A stretch of DNA of 17,913 nt from VGEM01 sp033764265 (GCA_033764265.1 JANRJB010000179.1:1-17913); one strand, 5' to 3'. Positions 6,821 through 14,272 are shown, counted from the first letter of the stretch. Notes: a model not told the origin generated them from the sequence alone. Translations and numbers: made by a program.

Positions 6821-7549
6821 ATGGATGGAACCGCAATCCCCGTCACCGACACCCCGGCCTGCGGCGCTGGCAAATGGCGGGCCGACGCGCTCGCCATCGA
6901 ATTGCGCACCTCGCCGGGGCTGACCGACTACGCTGGCGCTGTGGCGGCCATGGAGGCCCGGGTCGAGGCCATCCGCACAGGCCGCGAAGGCGACCTGCTC
7001 TGGCTGGTGGAACACCCTCCGGTGTACACGGCAGGCACGTCGGCCAAGGCCCAAGACCTACTTGCGCCAGGGCGCTTCCCGGTGATCAAGACCGGGCGCG
7101 GCGGCCAGTACACCTATCACGGCCCCGGCCAACGGGTCGGCTACATCATGATGGACCTGAAGGCCCGCGCGGCCGGCGCACCCGACATCCGTTGCTTCGT
7201 GCATGACCTGGAAGACTGGCTGATCCGCACCCTGGCTTTCTTCGGTGTTCGCGGCGAACGGCGCGCGGGCCGCGTCGGCATCTGGGTCGCGCGCCCCGGC
7301 GGGCGCGAGGACAAGATCGCCGCGCTCGGCATCCGCGTGCGCCACTGGATCAGCTTTCACGGTGTGGCGCTGAACATAAATCCCGACCTGTCGCACTTCA
7401 CCGGCATCGTGCCGTGCGGGGTCAGCCAGCACGGCGTGACCTCGCTGGCCGACCTGGGCGTGACCGCGACGATGGCCGACGTGGACCGGGCGCTCGCCGC
7501 CGAGTTCAGCGCGGTGTTCGGCGCAAATCTGGTCAACGATTCCGTCTAA
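6821..7549 (+). CDS. lipB: Octanoyl-[acyl carrier protein]:protein octanoyltransferase
   Basis: This 242-residue cytoplasmic enzyme transfers octanoyl groups from acyl carrier protein to lipoyl domains of 2-oxo acid dehydrogenases and the glycine cleavage system. It is the first step of endogenous lipoate synthesis. The LipB signature RGGQYTYHGPGQ is at 93-104. The catalytic pair is present: Lys165 in DKIAALGIRV and Cys199 in IVPCGV. The segment WISFHGVALNINPDL (176-190) is also typical. I start at ATG 6821 (MDGTAIP) because upstream in-frame codons would encode a proline- and arginine-rich stretch unlike the family; no strong ribosome-binding site is visible. It carries about 20 more N-terminal residues than minimal LipB. 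It is a stand-alone housekeeping gene whose stop codon overlaps that of the convergent DUF1838-like gene. Confidence 0.96.
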   Translation: MDGTAIPVTDTPACGAGKWRADALAIELRTSPGLTDYAGAVAAMEARVEAIRTGREGDLLWLVEHPPVYTAGTSAKAQDLLAPGRFPVIKTGRGGQYTYHGPGQRVGYIMMDLKARAAGAPDIRCFVHDLEDWLIRTLAFFGVRGERRAGRVGIWVARPGGREDKIAALGIRVRHWISFHGVALNINPDLSHFTGIVPCGVSQHGVTSLADLGVTATMADVDRALAAEFSAVFGANLVNDSV

Positions 7550-8442
7550 CCGGGCTTTGCCTGTCCCGCTTTGTCCAGGATCGCGCCGGGGTCGGCCCAG
7601 ACATCGGCGTGGTGCGCCTTGGTCCACTCCTGGTATTCGCGCGGATACTCGGTCATGGCGTTGAGCCGCCGCCCGGCGGCGTTGCCGAGCAGGTGGCCGG
7701 GGCGGTCGCCCATTTTCAGCCACGGCCGCCACGACACGATGCCGTTGAAGTGCACGTGGGTCGGCGTCTGATTGAGGTCGGGGTTGTTGAGATCCTTCAG
7801 GCTCGTCTGCAAGGTCGTGACCTCGTTGTAGAAGAACTTCGGCCCGGGGAAGTTGGGCGGGGTCGATACCATGCTTTCGTCGACGATCCAGACGTCGTCG
7901 TTGACCACCCGCGCCGGCAGGAACCGGTGCTTGAACACCAGTCCGCGCCCTTCGGCCGAAACTTTCAGTCCGTCGGCGGAGATGTTGATGACGCTGGGGC
8001 CCATGCGCGTCTGCGGCACGTCGACGGTTTCGCCGGTGTAGGGGTTGGCGAACTTTTCCAGAAGTTGCCCGGTGGTCCAGTCGGTGAAGTAGGCCACCTC
8101 GAAGGTGCGGCCCTCGAAACTACCGTCCGGCAGCCGGTTGTAGCGGCTGAAAGTGCCGCCCAGCACGCCGTAGAGCGGCGTCAGCACGGTATCGACCACA
8201 CCGTAGTAGACGCCCTTGACGTAGCCCATGCAGATGCGCCCGTCGAGCGCGCCGCGCATCTTCTGCACGGCGGTGAGGAAATCGGCGCGGCTGTTGAGAT
8301 CGAGCGGCTTGTTCTTGGTCTGCGCCCGGGCCGCCACCGGCATCGACAAGGCGGCAAGCGTTCCGGGCAGTCCGAGCGCGAGGGTGCCGAAACCCAACAC
8401 GCCGCGGCGGCTGGCGGCGGTCGGCAACACTGTGTCAGTCAT
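7546..8442 (-). CDS. Tat-exported DUF1838-like protein
   Basis: This 298-residue protein starts with a twin-arginine signal (SRRGVLGFGTLALG, Arg12-Arg13) and a probable cleavage after ARA at about residue 40, so it should be exported folded to the periplasm. The mature part (LNSRADFLTAVQKMRG, then PANVINI-style beta segments and a C-terminal GIVSWRPWLKMGDRPGHL) resembles the DUF1838 family, whose function is unknown. That assignment rests on recognition, not a search. ATG 8442 is preferred over an upstream start 13 codons earlier because GGGGAGA (8451-8457) is correctly spaced for it and the Tat signal begins there. The stop codon overlaps the lipB stop on the other strand, leaving no room for a terminator. 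No cofactor or catalytic motif is evident. Confidence 0.85.
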   Translation of the reverse strand: MTDTVLPTAASRRGVLGFGTLALGLPGTLAALSMPVAARAQTKNKPLDLNSRADFLTAVQKMRGALDGRICMGYVKGVYYGVVDTVLTPLYGVLGGTFSRYNRLPDGSFEGRTFEVAYFTDWTTGQLLEKFANPYTGETVDVPQTRMGPSVINISADGLKVSAEGRGLVFKHRFLPARVVNDDVWIVDESMVSTPPNFPGPKFFYNEVTTLQTSLKDLNNPDLNQTPTHVHFNGIVSWRPWLKMGDRPGHLLGNAAGRRLNAMTEYPREYQEWTKAHHADVWADPGAILDKAGQAKPG

Positions 8443-8485
8443 CGTGGTGGTCTCCCCAGGGCATGTTCGCGATTGCGCCACTACA

Positions 8486-8498
8486 GCCGATCATCGGC
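8486..8498. promoter_or_regulatory. Short palindrome in the divergent intergenic region
   Basis: GCCGAT-C-ATCGGC is a perfect 6-bp inverted repeat with a 1-base centre, located about 45 bases upstream of the DUF1838-like start and 80 bases upstream of the methyltransferase start. It could be an operator for either gene. Palindromes this short also arise by chance in GC-rich DNA, and no second copy was noticed. Confidence 0.25.
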
Positions 8499-8577
8499 GG
8501 GGAGTCGATTGGCAACGGTGCCGGCCTTGGCTTAGGTTCACCTGTAGGACAAGACCGCCAGCACAGACCATTCATTC

Positions 8578-9480
8578 GTGCCCTCGCCCGCCCCGCCCCT
8601 GTCGCTGATTGCCGCCGCCGATACCGGCGACTATGCGCTGCTGGACAGCGGTGCGGGCCGCAAGCTGGAACGGTTCGGCGCGATCACGGTCGACCGGCCC
8701 GAACCGCAGGCGATGTGGCGCCCGCGGCTGGACGCCGTGACGTGGCAGGGCGCCGACGGCGCGTTCGACGCCGCTGACGATGACGAACAAGGCCGCTGGC
8801 GCCACCCCGGCGCCGCGCCGAACTCGTGGCCCGTCGGGATTGGCGGCGTGACCGTGATGTGTCGCTTCTCGGCCTTTCGCCATATGGGACTGTTCCCCGA
8901 GCAGGCGCCCCACTGGGCGTGGATGGCGGACCGGCTGAAACGCTGCCCCGATCCCCGACCGCGCGTATTGAACCTGTTCGCCTACACCGGTGCGGCCTCG
9001 CTGATCGCCGCACGCGCCGGGGCCGAAGTCACCCATGTCGATGCCTCCAAGAAGTCTGTGGCCTGGGCCAAGGACAACCAGGCGGCCTCGGGCCTGAGCG
9101 ATGCGCCGATCCGCTGGATCGTCGACGACGCCCGCAAGTTTGCGGCGCGCGAGGTACGGCGCGGCCGCAGTTATCACATGTTGCTGATCGATCCGCCCAA
9201 GTTCGGGCGCGGGCCCGAAGGCGAGACCTGGGAACTGTTCGACCACCTGCCCGAACTGCTGGCCAATTGCGCCAAGCTGATCGACCCCGTTTTCGGCAAC
9301 GTGATTCTGACGGCTTACGCCATTCGGGCCTCGGCCGTGGCCCTGGGGCAGACTCTGCAGGATGCCCTGGCCGGCCGCGATGGCCGCTTCGAAACCGGTG
9401 AGCTGGCAATCCCCGAAGCGGGCGCGAACCCGCGGCTGCTGCCGACCTCGCTGTATGTCCGCTGGCAGACCACGACCTAA
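8578..9480 (+). CDS. Class I SAM-dependent RNA methyltransferase, RlmI-like catalytic domain
   Basis: This 300-residue cytoplasmic enzyme has a Rossmann methyltransferase core: motif I LNLFAYTGAAS (131-141), an acidic ribose-binding loop HVDAS (Asp155), DDARKF (183-188) and the catalytic DPPKFGRG (205-212). The upstream signature FPEQAPHW is typical of the RlmI/RlmL-like 23S rRNA cytosine/guanine methyltransferase group. Unlike E. coli RlmI it has no clear N-terminal PUA domain; the first 90 residues form a different, shorter lead-in. The exact target base cannot be assigned. The start is GTG 8578, the only reasonable start in frame near the conserved region, though no good ribosome-binding site precedes it. 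The next methyltransferase gene begins 8 bases after the stop codon, so the two form one transcription unit. Confidence 0.9.
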   Translation: MPSPAPPLSLIAAADTGDYALLDSGAGRKLERFGAITVDRPEPQAMWRPRLDAVTWQGADGAFDAADDDEQGRWRHPGAAPNSWPVGIGGVTVMCRFSAFRHMGLFPEQAPHWAWMADRLKRCPDPRPRVLNLFAYTGAASLIAARAGAEVTHVDASKKSVAWAKDNQAASGLSDAPIRWIVDDARKFAAREVRRGRSYHMLLIDPPKFGRGPEGETWELFDHLPELLANCAKLIDPVFGNVILTAYAIRASAVALGQTLQDALAGRDGRFETGELAIPEAGANPRLLPTSLYVRWQTTT

Positions 9481-9488
9481 GGCGCCCT

Positions 9489-10304
9489 ATGGACCTGCCG
9501 CACCTGACCAGCTTGCAGAACGATCATGTCAAGCGCGCGCGCGCGCTTGACCGCCGCAAGGAACGCAAAGAGTCCGGCCTGTTTTTGGCCGAAGGGGCCA
9601 AGGTCATCGCCACCGCGCGCGATGCCGGCTGGCCGCCGGAAACGCTGTTCGTCGACCGCGACAAAGCCGCTGGCGGCATTGTCGCGGAGCTGGTGGCCTG
9701 GGCACGCAGAAACGGGGCCGCCTGCCACAGCATCACGCCCAAGATCGCTGAAGCGCTGTCGGCCCGCGACAACCCGCAGCCGGTGATCGGTGTTTTCAAG
9801 CAACGCTGGGCCGCCGCGCCCGATCCGGCGCGCCTGAACGCCGGTGATGTGTGGGTCGCCCTGGAAGAGGTGCGCGACCCCGGCAACCTGGGCACGATCA
9901 TACGCACCGCCGACGCGGCCGGAGCGTCCGGCGTGGTTCTGGTGGGCACCACCTGCGACCCCTATGCCCGTGAATCGGTGCGCGCGACCATGGGCTCGGT
10001 GTTCGCGGTTCCCTTGGCCCAGTTGACGCACGAAGGATTTCTGGATCTGGTCAGGGCTTGGCCAGGCGAGAGCGTGGCGACGCATCTTGCCGCCAGCACC
10101 GATCATCGGCGCGACTATCGCGGGCCGGTGCTGCTGGCGATGGGCAGCGAGGGCCCCGGCCTGTCCGATGCGGTGGCCGGTGCCTGTTCGGTGCGCGTGC
10201 GCATACCAATGGCCGCCGATACCGGGGCCGACAGCCTGAACCTGGCCGTGGCCACGGCACTGATGATCTACGAGATCAAGCGGGCGTCCCTGCCCCTGGC
10301 GTAG
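9489..10304 (+). CDS. SpoU/TrmH-type RNA 2'-O-methyltransferase
   Basis: This 271-residue SPOUT (trefoil-knot) methyltransferase modifies ribose 2'-OH in rRNA or tRNA. An N-terminal substrate-binding domain (about residues 5-105: KRARALDRRKERKESGLFLAEG) precedes the SpoU domain. That domain shows motif 1 DPGNLGTIIRTADA (130-143), motif 2 MGSEGPGL (218-225) and motif 3 DSLNLAVATAL (248-258), which form the knot and bind S-adenosylmethionine. Members of this architecture include RlmB and TsnR-like proteins; which one this is cannot be decided from the sequence alone. It follows the class I methyltransferase gene by 8 bases and is probably co-transcribed. Its stop codon is one base from the stop of the convergent acylphosphatase gene. 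Confidence 0.93.
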   Translation: MDLPHLTSLQNDHVKRARALDRRKERKESGLFLAEGAKVIATARDAGWPPETLFVDRDKAAGGIVAELVAWARRNGAACHSITPKIAEALSARDNPQPVIGVFKQRWAAAPDPARLNAGDVWVALEEVRDPGNLGTIIRTADAAGASGVVLVGTTCDPYARESVRATMGSVFAVPLAQLTHEGFLDLVRAWPGESVATHLAASTDHRRDYRGPVLLAMGSEGPGLSDAVAGACSVRVRIPMAADTGADSLNLAVATALMIYEIKRASLPLA

Positions 10305-10305
10305 G

Positions 10306-10602
10306 TCATGCCGGGTCGGCCGTCGGGCGCTGCTCGAATCCCGGGCCGGGTGAAGCGGTGCCGGCGGATTGCGCATCCACCAGATCGACACGAGCCATCA
10401 CCGGTCCACGGTGACACAACTGTATGAACCGTGCGACATCGACGGCTGGGCCGTGTGCCAGCGCCTCGACGCGACCGTCGGTCAGGTTGCGCACCCAACC
10501 GGACAAGCCCAGGTCGGCGGCCTTGCGGGCCGCCCAAGCCCGAAAGCCCACACCCTGGACGCGGCCCGAGATCAAGAGCCGGACGGCATGGGGCTCGGCC
10601 AT
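10306..10602 (-). CDS. acyP: Acylphosphatase
   Basis: This 98-residue cytoplasmic enzyme hydrolyses the carboxyl-phosphate bond of acyl phosphates. Both family signatures are present: GRVQGVGFRAW (13-23) with catalytic Arg21, and GWVRNLTDGRVEA (35-47) with catalytic Asn39. The last 15 or so residues (AGTASPGPGFEQRPTADPA) extend past the compact ferredoxin-like fold and look disordered. It lies 9 bases after the Rossmann-protein gene and is the last gene of a four-gene minus-strand run. Its link to the secreted proteins upstream is not obvious and may be only positional. Confidence 0.95.
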   Translation of the reverse strand: MAEPHAVRLLISGRVQGVGFRAWAARKAADLGLSGWVRNLTDGRVEALAHGPAVDVARFIQLCHRGPVMARVDLVDAQSAGTASPGPGFEQRPTADPA

Positions 10603-10611
10603 CGCCGCGCC

Positions 10612-11397
10612 TCAGAACATGTCGAACGGGAACTTGAATTCGGCGTCGATGGCCGACAGCGTCTTGCCGATGGTGGCGGGATCATCAAGCGCGGCGACGA
10701 TCAGCTTCGCCAAATCGGCGCGGGTGATGATGCCCGACGCCGTACGGTCCTCGGTCAACAGCCCGCGGCCGGTGGCCGGCGCGGTTTTGAGCCCGCCGGG
10801 GCGGATAATGGTGTAGTCGAGTCCCAGGCTTTTCAGATGATCCTCGGCCTGGGTCTTGAGCGGCAGCATCTCCTTCAGGAAGCGCTTGGCCGGCGCCGGA
10901 GCGGCGTCGTAGCTGTCGCCGGAGCCGATGGTGGTGACGAGGATCACCCGACGCACACCGGCGGCCTTGGCCGCGTCGAAGATGTTGCGGTTGCCGAGGT
11001 AATCCGGCTTGGGATCGCAGCTGATGCAGGCGATGGTGGTGATGACGGCGCGATAGTTCTTGCCGGCGAACGCGGCCTGCACGCTCGGCATGTCGAGCGC
11101 ATCGCCGGTGACGAGCGTGACGTTGAGCGCCTTGAGTTCGTCGGTATTCGAGTTGGGGCGCACCAAGGCGGTGACCTTGTCGCCGCGTTTGGCCAGAATC
11201 TCGGCAACGTCGAGGCCGGTATTGCGGCTGGCGCCGAAAATCAACACGCCGTCGTCGGCATCGGCCAGCGCCGGGCTTTGCGGGTTCAAGGCGAACCGCG
11301 CCACGTCCTGGTTGTTGCCCTGGATGTAGAAGTAGGCGATGGCGCCGACGATCAGAACCGGGATCGCGGCCAATACCCAGAGAATAAACTTCAACAT
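10612..11397 (-). CDS. Membrane-anchored NAD(P)-binding Rossmann protein (NmrA/atypical SDR-like)
   Basis: This 261-residue protein has one hydrophobic N-terminal segment (about residues 4-25) and a linker. An atypical short-chain-dehydrogenase or NmrA-like NAD(P)-binding domain follows. The nucleotide-binding turn is GASRNTG (55-61), with ALVRPNSN supplying the second beta-strand and TGDALD the third. YTIIRPGGLKTAP (195-207) is the hallmark of NAD(P)-binding epimerase-like proteins. The usual catalytic YxxxK is not clear, so it may act as a redox sensor or binder rather than a dehydrogenase. With only Lys3 ahead of the helix, the topology is uncertain; a cytoplasmic catalytic domain anchored to the inner membrane is most likely. 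ATG 11397 is preceded by GGAG (11405-11408). It lies 18 bases after the propeller gene and 9 bases before acyP. Confidence 0.88.
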   Translation of the reverse strand: MLKFILWVLAAIPVLIVGAIAYFYIQGNNQDVARFALNPQSPALADADDGVLIFGASRNTGLDVAEILAKRGDKVTALVRPNSNTDELKALNVTLVTGDALDMPSVQAAFAGKNYRAVITTIACISCDPKPDYLGNRNIFDAAKAAGVRRVILVTTIGSGDSYDAAPAPAKRFLKEMLPLKTQAEDHLKSLGLDYTIIRPGGLKTAPATGRGLLTEDRTASGIITRADLAKLIVAALDDPATIGKTLSAIDAEFKFPFDMF

Positions 11398-11415
11398 GCG
11401 TGATCTCCGTGCCGA

Positions 11416-12420
11416 TCAACCGGGAAACTGGGCAATGCCCGACAGCGAGCGTTTCTCGCCGATATTGGCGCGCGCCACAACCGCGCCGTCGGACACGCGC
11501 ACCTTGGCGACATCGCCATCCATGAAATTGCCGGTGAGAATGTAAGCCCCGTCGATCGACGGGCTGGCGGCGGCCCAACCGAAGCTGTCCATGTCGTAGG
11601 TCCGGCGGATCGCGCCGGTGTCGGGGTCGATCAGCACCAGTTGCGCGCCGGTGACGACCAGCAGCGCGCCATCGGGCATTCGCGTCATCCACAGCACCAT
11701 GCGGATATCGGACTCGTCGCCGAACACGGCCAGGTCGGGCAATTGCCTTTTGTTGGCGAGGTCGTACTGCATGATCCGATTGCCGGTCTCCGAGATGTAG
11801 ATCACACGCGTGTCGTTGTCGGCCAGGACCGTGCTGGTGACGCCGTGATAGCCCTCCATGCCGCCATGCACGGCGGTGGGATAAGTGGCGACCAGCTTGC
11901 GGCCGGCATCGAACCGGTAGATGTGGCCGTCGCCGACTTTGTCGGAGCCCTTCATCCGCGGCAGCTTGGTCGAGACGAATTGCGATTCGGTCTTGGTGCC
12001 GACCAGGTGCTCGCCGAACAGCATCGTGCCGTCCTTGGCGAACATGACGTTGGAGAACGCGCGGTCGGCGAAGGAAAACAGCGGACGTTCCGTGGCCGTG
12101 CGGTCGATCTCGATCACGGCATGGTTGAGGGGCGCGAAGCCGAACAGCGTGCCGTCGGGGCCGAAGGTCAGCCCGCTCAGCTTGTGGCGGGTCTGCTTGA
12201 TGTAAAGCGCGCCTTTCAGGTTGAGGTCGGCGTCATACTGCAGCAGCCGCCCGGTGCCGGCGTGATCGTCGGTGGGATCATCCATGATGGTGGCCGCGAC
12301 GATGATGTCGCCCTTGGCCCACGGCGTTGCGGTGGACACGCGCTCGGCGGCCGGCGCCATGCGCGGCACGACAGCGAGCGCGGCGGCGGCGACGAGGGCA
12401 TGGCGGCGGCTGACGGTCAT
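11416..12420 (-). CDS. Tat-exported beta-propeller protein
   Basis: This 334-residue protein has a twin-arginine signal (SRRHALVAAAALAVV, Arg5-Arg6) and predicted cleavage near APAAE (about residue 25). Export of the folded protein to the periplasm is therefore likely. The mature part is built of repeated four-stranded blades of NHL/SMP-30/YVTN type: LSGLTFGPDGTLFGFAP, FSNVMFAKDGTMLFG, TRVIYISETGNRIMQYDL, VLWMTRMPDGALLVVTG and AAASPSIDGAYILTG. These folds act as lactonases, quinoprotein dehydrogenases or binding scaffolds; no catalytic set stands out, so no activity is claimed. ATG 12420 has GAGG at 12427-12430. It follows the cytochrome-GLUG gene by 23 bases, so a joint periplasmic role, for instance as substrate-binding or redox partner, is plausible but unproven. 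Confidence 0.86.
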   Translation of the reverse strand: MTVSRRHALVAAAALAVVPRMAPAAERVSTATPWAKGDIIVAATIMDDPTDDHAGTGRLLQYDADLNLKGALYIKQTRHKLSGLTFGPDGTLFGFAPLNHAVIEIDRTATERPLFSFADRAFSNVMFAKDGTMLFGEHLVGTKTESQFVSTKLPRMKGSDKVGDGHIYRFDAGRKLVATYPTAVHGGMEGYHGVTSTVLADNDTRVIYISETGNRIMQYDLANKRQLPDLAVFGDESDIRMVLWMTRMPDGALLVVTGAQLVLIDPDTGAIRRTYDMDSFGWAAASPSIDGAYILTGNFMDGDVAKVRVSDGAVVARANIGEKRSLSGIAQFPG

Positions 12421-12443
12421 GGCGAACCTCGCGGTCGTGCGGA

Positions 12444-14243
12444 TCAGGTCAGGGGTTGGGCGCTGCAGCGCAGGCGCGGCGGCGCGCCGCGGCGGAATTC
12501 CCAGACATAGTTGTCGCGCGTGCGCTCGGCCGGTTCGATGAATCCGTTGAAGTTGCTATCGCAATAATAATCCAGGAAGTCCTGCACCGGCGGCGATTCC
12601 GGCACCCAACCCGATTTGCCGGGTGTCAGCTGTGTCAGGTCGGCGAAGCTGGCCTTGTCCTCGCCCTGTACGGTTTGGCCGACCAGCCCGCCGGAGTTGG
12701 TCTGCCCCGTCGCCGGACCGCCGGCGTAGGATCTGCGGATGATGCCGTTATTGCGCCCGACCAGCGCGCCGACACTGTCGGCGCCGGCCGCCGCGCCCAT
12801 CGCATAGCTGTTGCGGATGGTGCTGAGCGAGTTGAACCCGACCAGACCGCCGATGTTGTTGGCATCGCCGGTCACCGCCCCGGTGGCGTAGCTGTTGGTG
12901 ATCGACGCGTCGGTGTTCATACCGACCAGTCCGCCCAAGTCGGAGGTCCCGGTCACACGGCCTTCGGCCACGCTGCCGATGATGGTGCCGAATGTGCTGA
13001 GGCCGACCAGCCCGCCCAGGCCGCGCGTACCGCTAACGTCGACCTTGGCGACGCTGTCGATCACGGCGCCGGTCATATCGCCCACCAGCCCGCCCGCGGC
13101 CTGCTGGGCCTTGACCGTGCCCCGGGCCGAACTGGCCGCCACCAGGCCGGAATTTCCACCAACCAGGCCGCCGACGGCCAGCCCGGCCTCGACCGCGCCA
13201 TCCGCGTGCACGTTGTAAACCGTGCCCATGTTGGCGCCGACCGCCAGGCCGGTCCCGGAGCGGCCCTGCACGCTGGCGCCGACGATCCGCAGGTTCATCA
13301 CCATGCCGGTTTCGCCCAGCACGCCGATCAGGCCGACACCGCCGCGGCTGGGGTGCGCGATTTTCAGGTTCCGGATGGCGTTGCCGCGGCCGTCGAACGC
13401 CCCGGCATAGCCGTACTTGCCGCGCGCCATCATGCAATTGTCCTCGGGCCCGCAGTCACCGAGCGGAACGAAGTTGGCCAGCGACGACGCGTCCAAATCC
13501 TGCGCGAGCTGGTAGTTGCGCCGCAGTCGGGCATCGAGCTCGAGGCCCGTGGATTTGCCTTCTCCCGTGCCCAAGGTCACCACGGCCTGCAATTGCTCGA
13601 TGGAGCAGATTTCGTAGCTGCCGTCGTTGTTGCTGTCGTTGGCGAATTCCTGGGCATTGTCGGGCGCGGCGTCGAACCCGTCGTCGAGGCCGTCGTTGTC
13701 GGTGTCGCGGCCCTTGGCGGGGCCGGTGAGGTTCATGCAAGCCACCGACGGAACGGCGCGGACCTTGGCGGCCTGGTCCTTGGCCGCGGCGAGCAGGCTG
13801 AGGTAAAGCGCGTTGCGCTCCACCTTGTCGACGCGCAGGCCGCCCAGACTGCCGGGCGCGGGGGCGCCGGAGTTTGGAGCGCCTGGGCCGGACGCCGCCG
13901 CAGTGGTTGCGCCGCGCGGCGGCGGGGCCTCGGTGAAGGCCCGCTGGCGCGCGTAATAGGCGGCGATATCCGCGATCTCGTCGTCGGTCAGCTGCAGCAC
14001 CGCACCGCGCATCAGCGATTCCGCGCGTTTGCCGTCGCGATACTCGTTCATGGCCAGGATCAGGTAGCGTTCGTGCTGGCCGCCAATCTTGGGGTTGATC
14101 GGCGACGGGGCGTTGCCGTCCTTGCCATGACAGGCGAAGCACTGGCGGGCCAAATCCTCGCCGCGTACCTGGTCGCCCGCCGCCTGGGCCGCGCCGACCC
14201 ACGCCAGGACGGCAAGACCGCCCATCCACAACAAACGCAGCAT
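12444..14243 (-). CDS. Secreted cytochrome c / calcium-binding / GLUG-repeat fusion
   Basis: This 599-residue multidomain exported protein begins with a signal peptide (1-22, ending AAQAA). A class I cytochrome c domain follows with haem motif CFACH (Cys35, Cys38, His39) and likely axial Met78 in ESLMRGAVLQLTDDEIADIAAYYA-type sequence. A Pro/Ala/Gly linker (107-135) leads to a thrombospondin type 3-like calcium loop, DTDNDGLDDGFD (180-191). Next is a GLUG region (about 210-520) with the lead-in YAGAFDGRGNAIRNL and eight GGLVG-type turns near 333, 358, 384, 410, 437, 465, 493 and 518, probably a beta-helix. Near the end is a canonical EF-hand loop, DSNFNGFIEPAE (562-573). Six non-haem cysteines could form disulfides. 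ATG 14243 is chosen because GGGAG (14253-14257) is spaced for it; a TTG nine bases upstream has no usable site. It is the first gene of a four-gene run. The function is unknown. Confidence 0.9.
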   Translation of the reverse strand: MLRLLWMGGLAVLAWVGAAQAAGDQVRGEDLARQCFACHGKDGNAPSPINPKIGGQHERYLILAMNEYRDGKRAESLMRGAVLQLTDDEIADIAAYYARQRAFTEAPPPRGATTAAASGPGAPNSGAPAPGSLGGLRVDKVERNALYLSLLAAAKDQAAKVRAVPSVACMNLTGPAKGRDTDNDGLDDGFDAAPDNAQEFANDSNNDGSYEICSIEQLQAVVTLGTGEGKSTGLELDARLRRNYQLAQDLDASSLANFVPLGDCGPEDNCMMARGKYGYAGAFDGRGNAIRNLKIAHPSRGGVGLIGVLGETGMVMNLRIVGASVQGRSGTGLAVGANMGTVYNVHADGAVEAGLAVGGLVGGNSGLVAASSARGTVKAQQAAGGLVGDMTGAVIDSVAKVDVSGTRGLGGLVGLSTFGTIIGSVAEGRVTGTSDLGGLVGMNTDASITNSYATGAVTGDANNIGGLVGFNSLSTIRNSYAMGAAAGADSVGALVGRNNGIIRRSYAGGPATGQTNSGGLVGQTVQGEDKASFADLTQLTPGKSGWVPESPPVQDFLDYYCDSNFNGFIEPAERTRDNYVWEFRRGAPPRLRCSAQPLT

Positions 14244-14258
14244 CGCTTGCAACTCCCA

Positions 14259-14272
14259 TCGCCGGCCGGCGA
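14259..14272. promoter_or_regulatory. 14-bp perfect palindrome in the cytochrome-GLUG leader
   Basis: TCGCCGGCCGGCGA is a perfect palindrome ending one base before the Shine-Dalgarno GGGAG of the cytochrome-GLUG gene on the minus strand. As RNA it could fold next to the ribosome-binding site; as DNA it could be an operator. The remaining intergenic DNA to 14416 shows no clear promoter. GC-rich DNA yields such palindromes fairly often. Confidence 0.35.

Noticed and set aside
10980..11010. A partial AATCCG match (TAATCCGGCTTGGGATCG) as a third IclR operator
   Set aside because: The second arm is mismatched and the site lies inside the Rossmann-protein coding sequence, with no promoter nearby.
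12895..13260. Regularly repeated DNA in the middle of the GLUG gene, considered as a tandem repeat or CRISPR-like array
   Set aside because: The periodicity is at protein level (GGLVG turns at about 25-28 residues) with divergent DNA between copies; there are no identical repeats with unique spacers.
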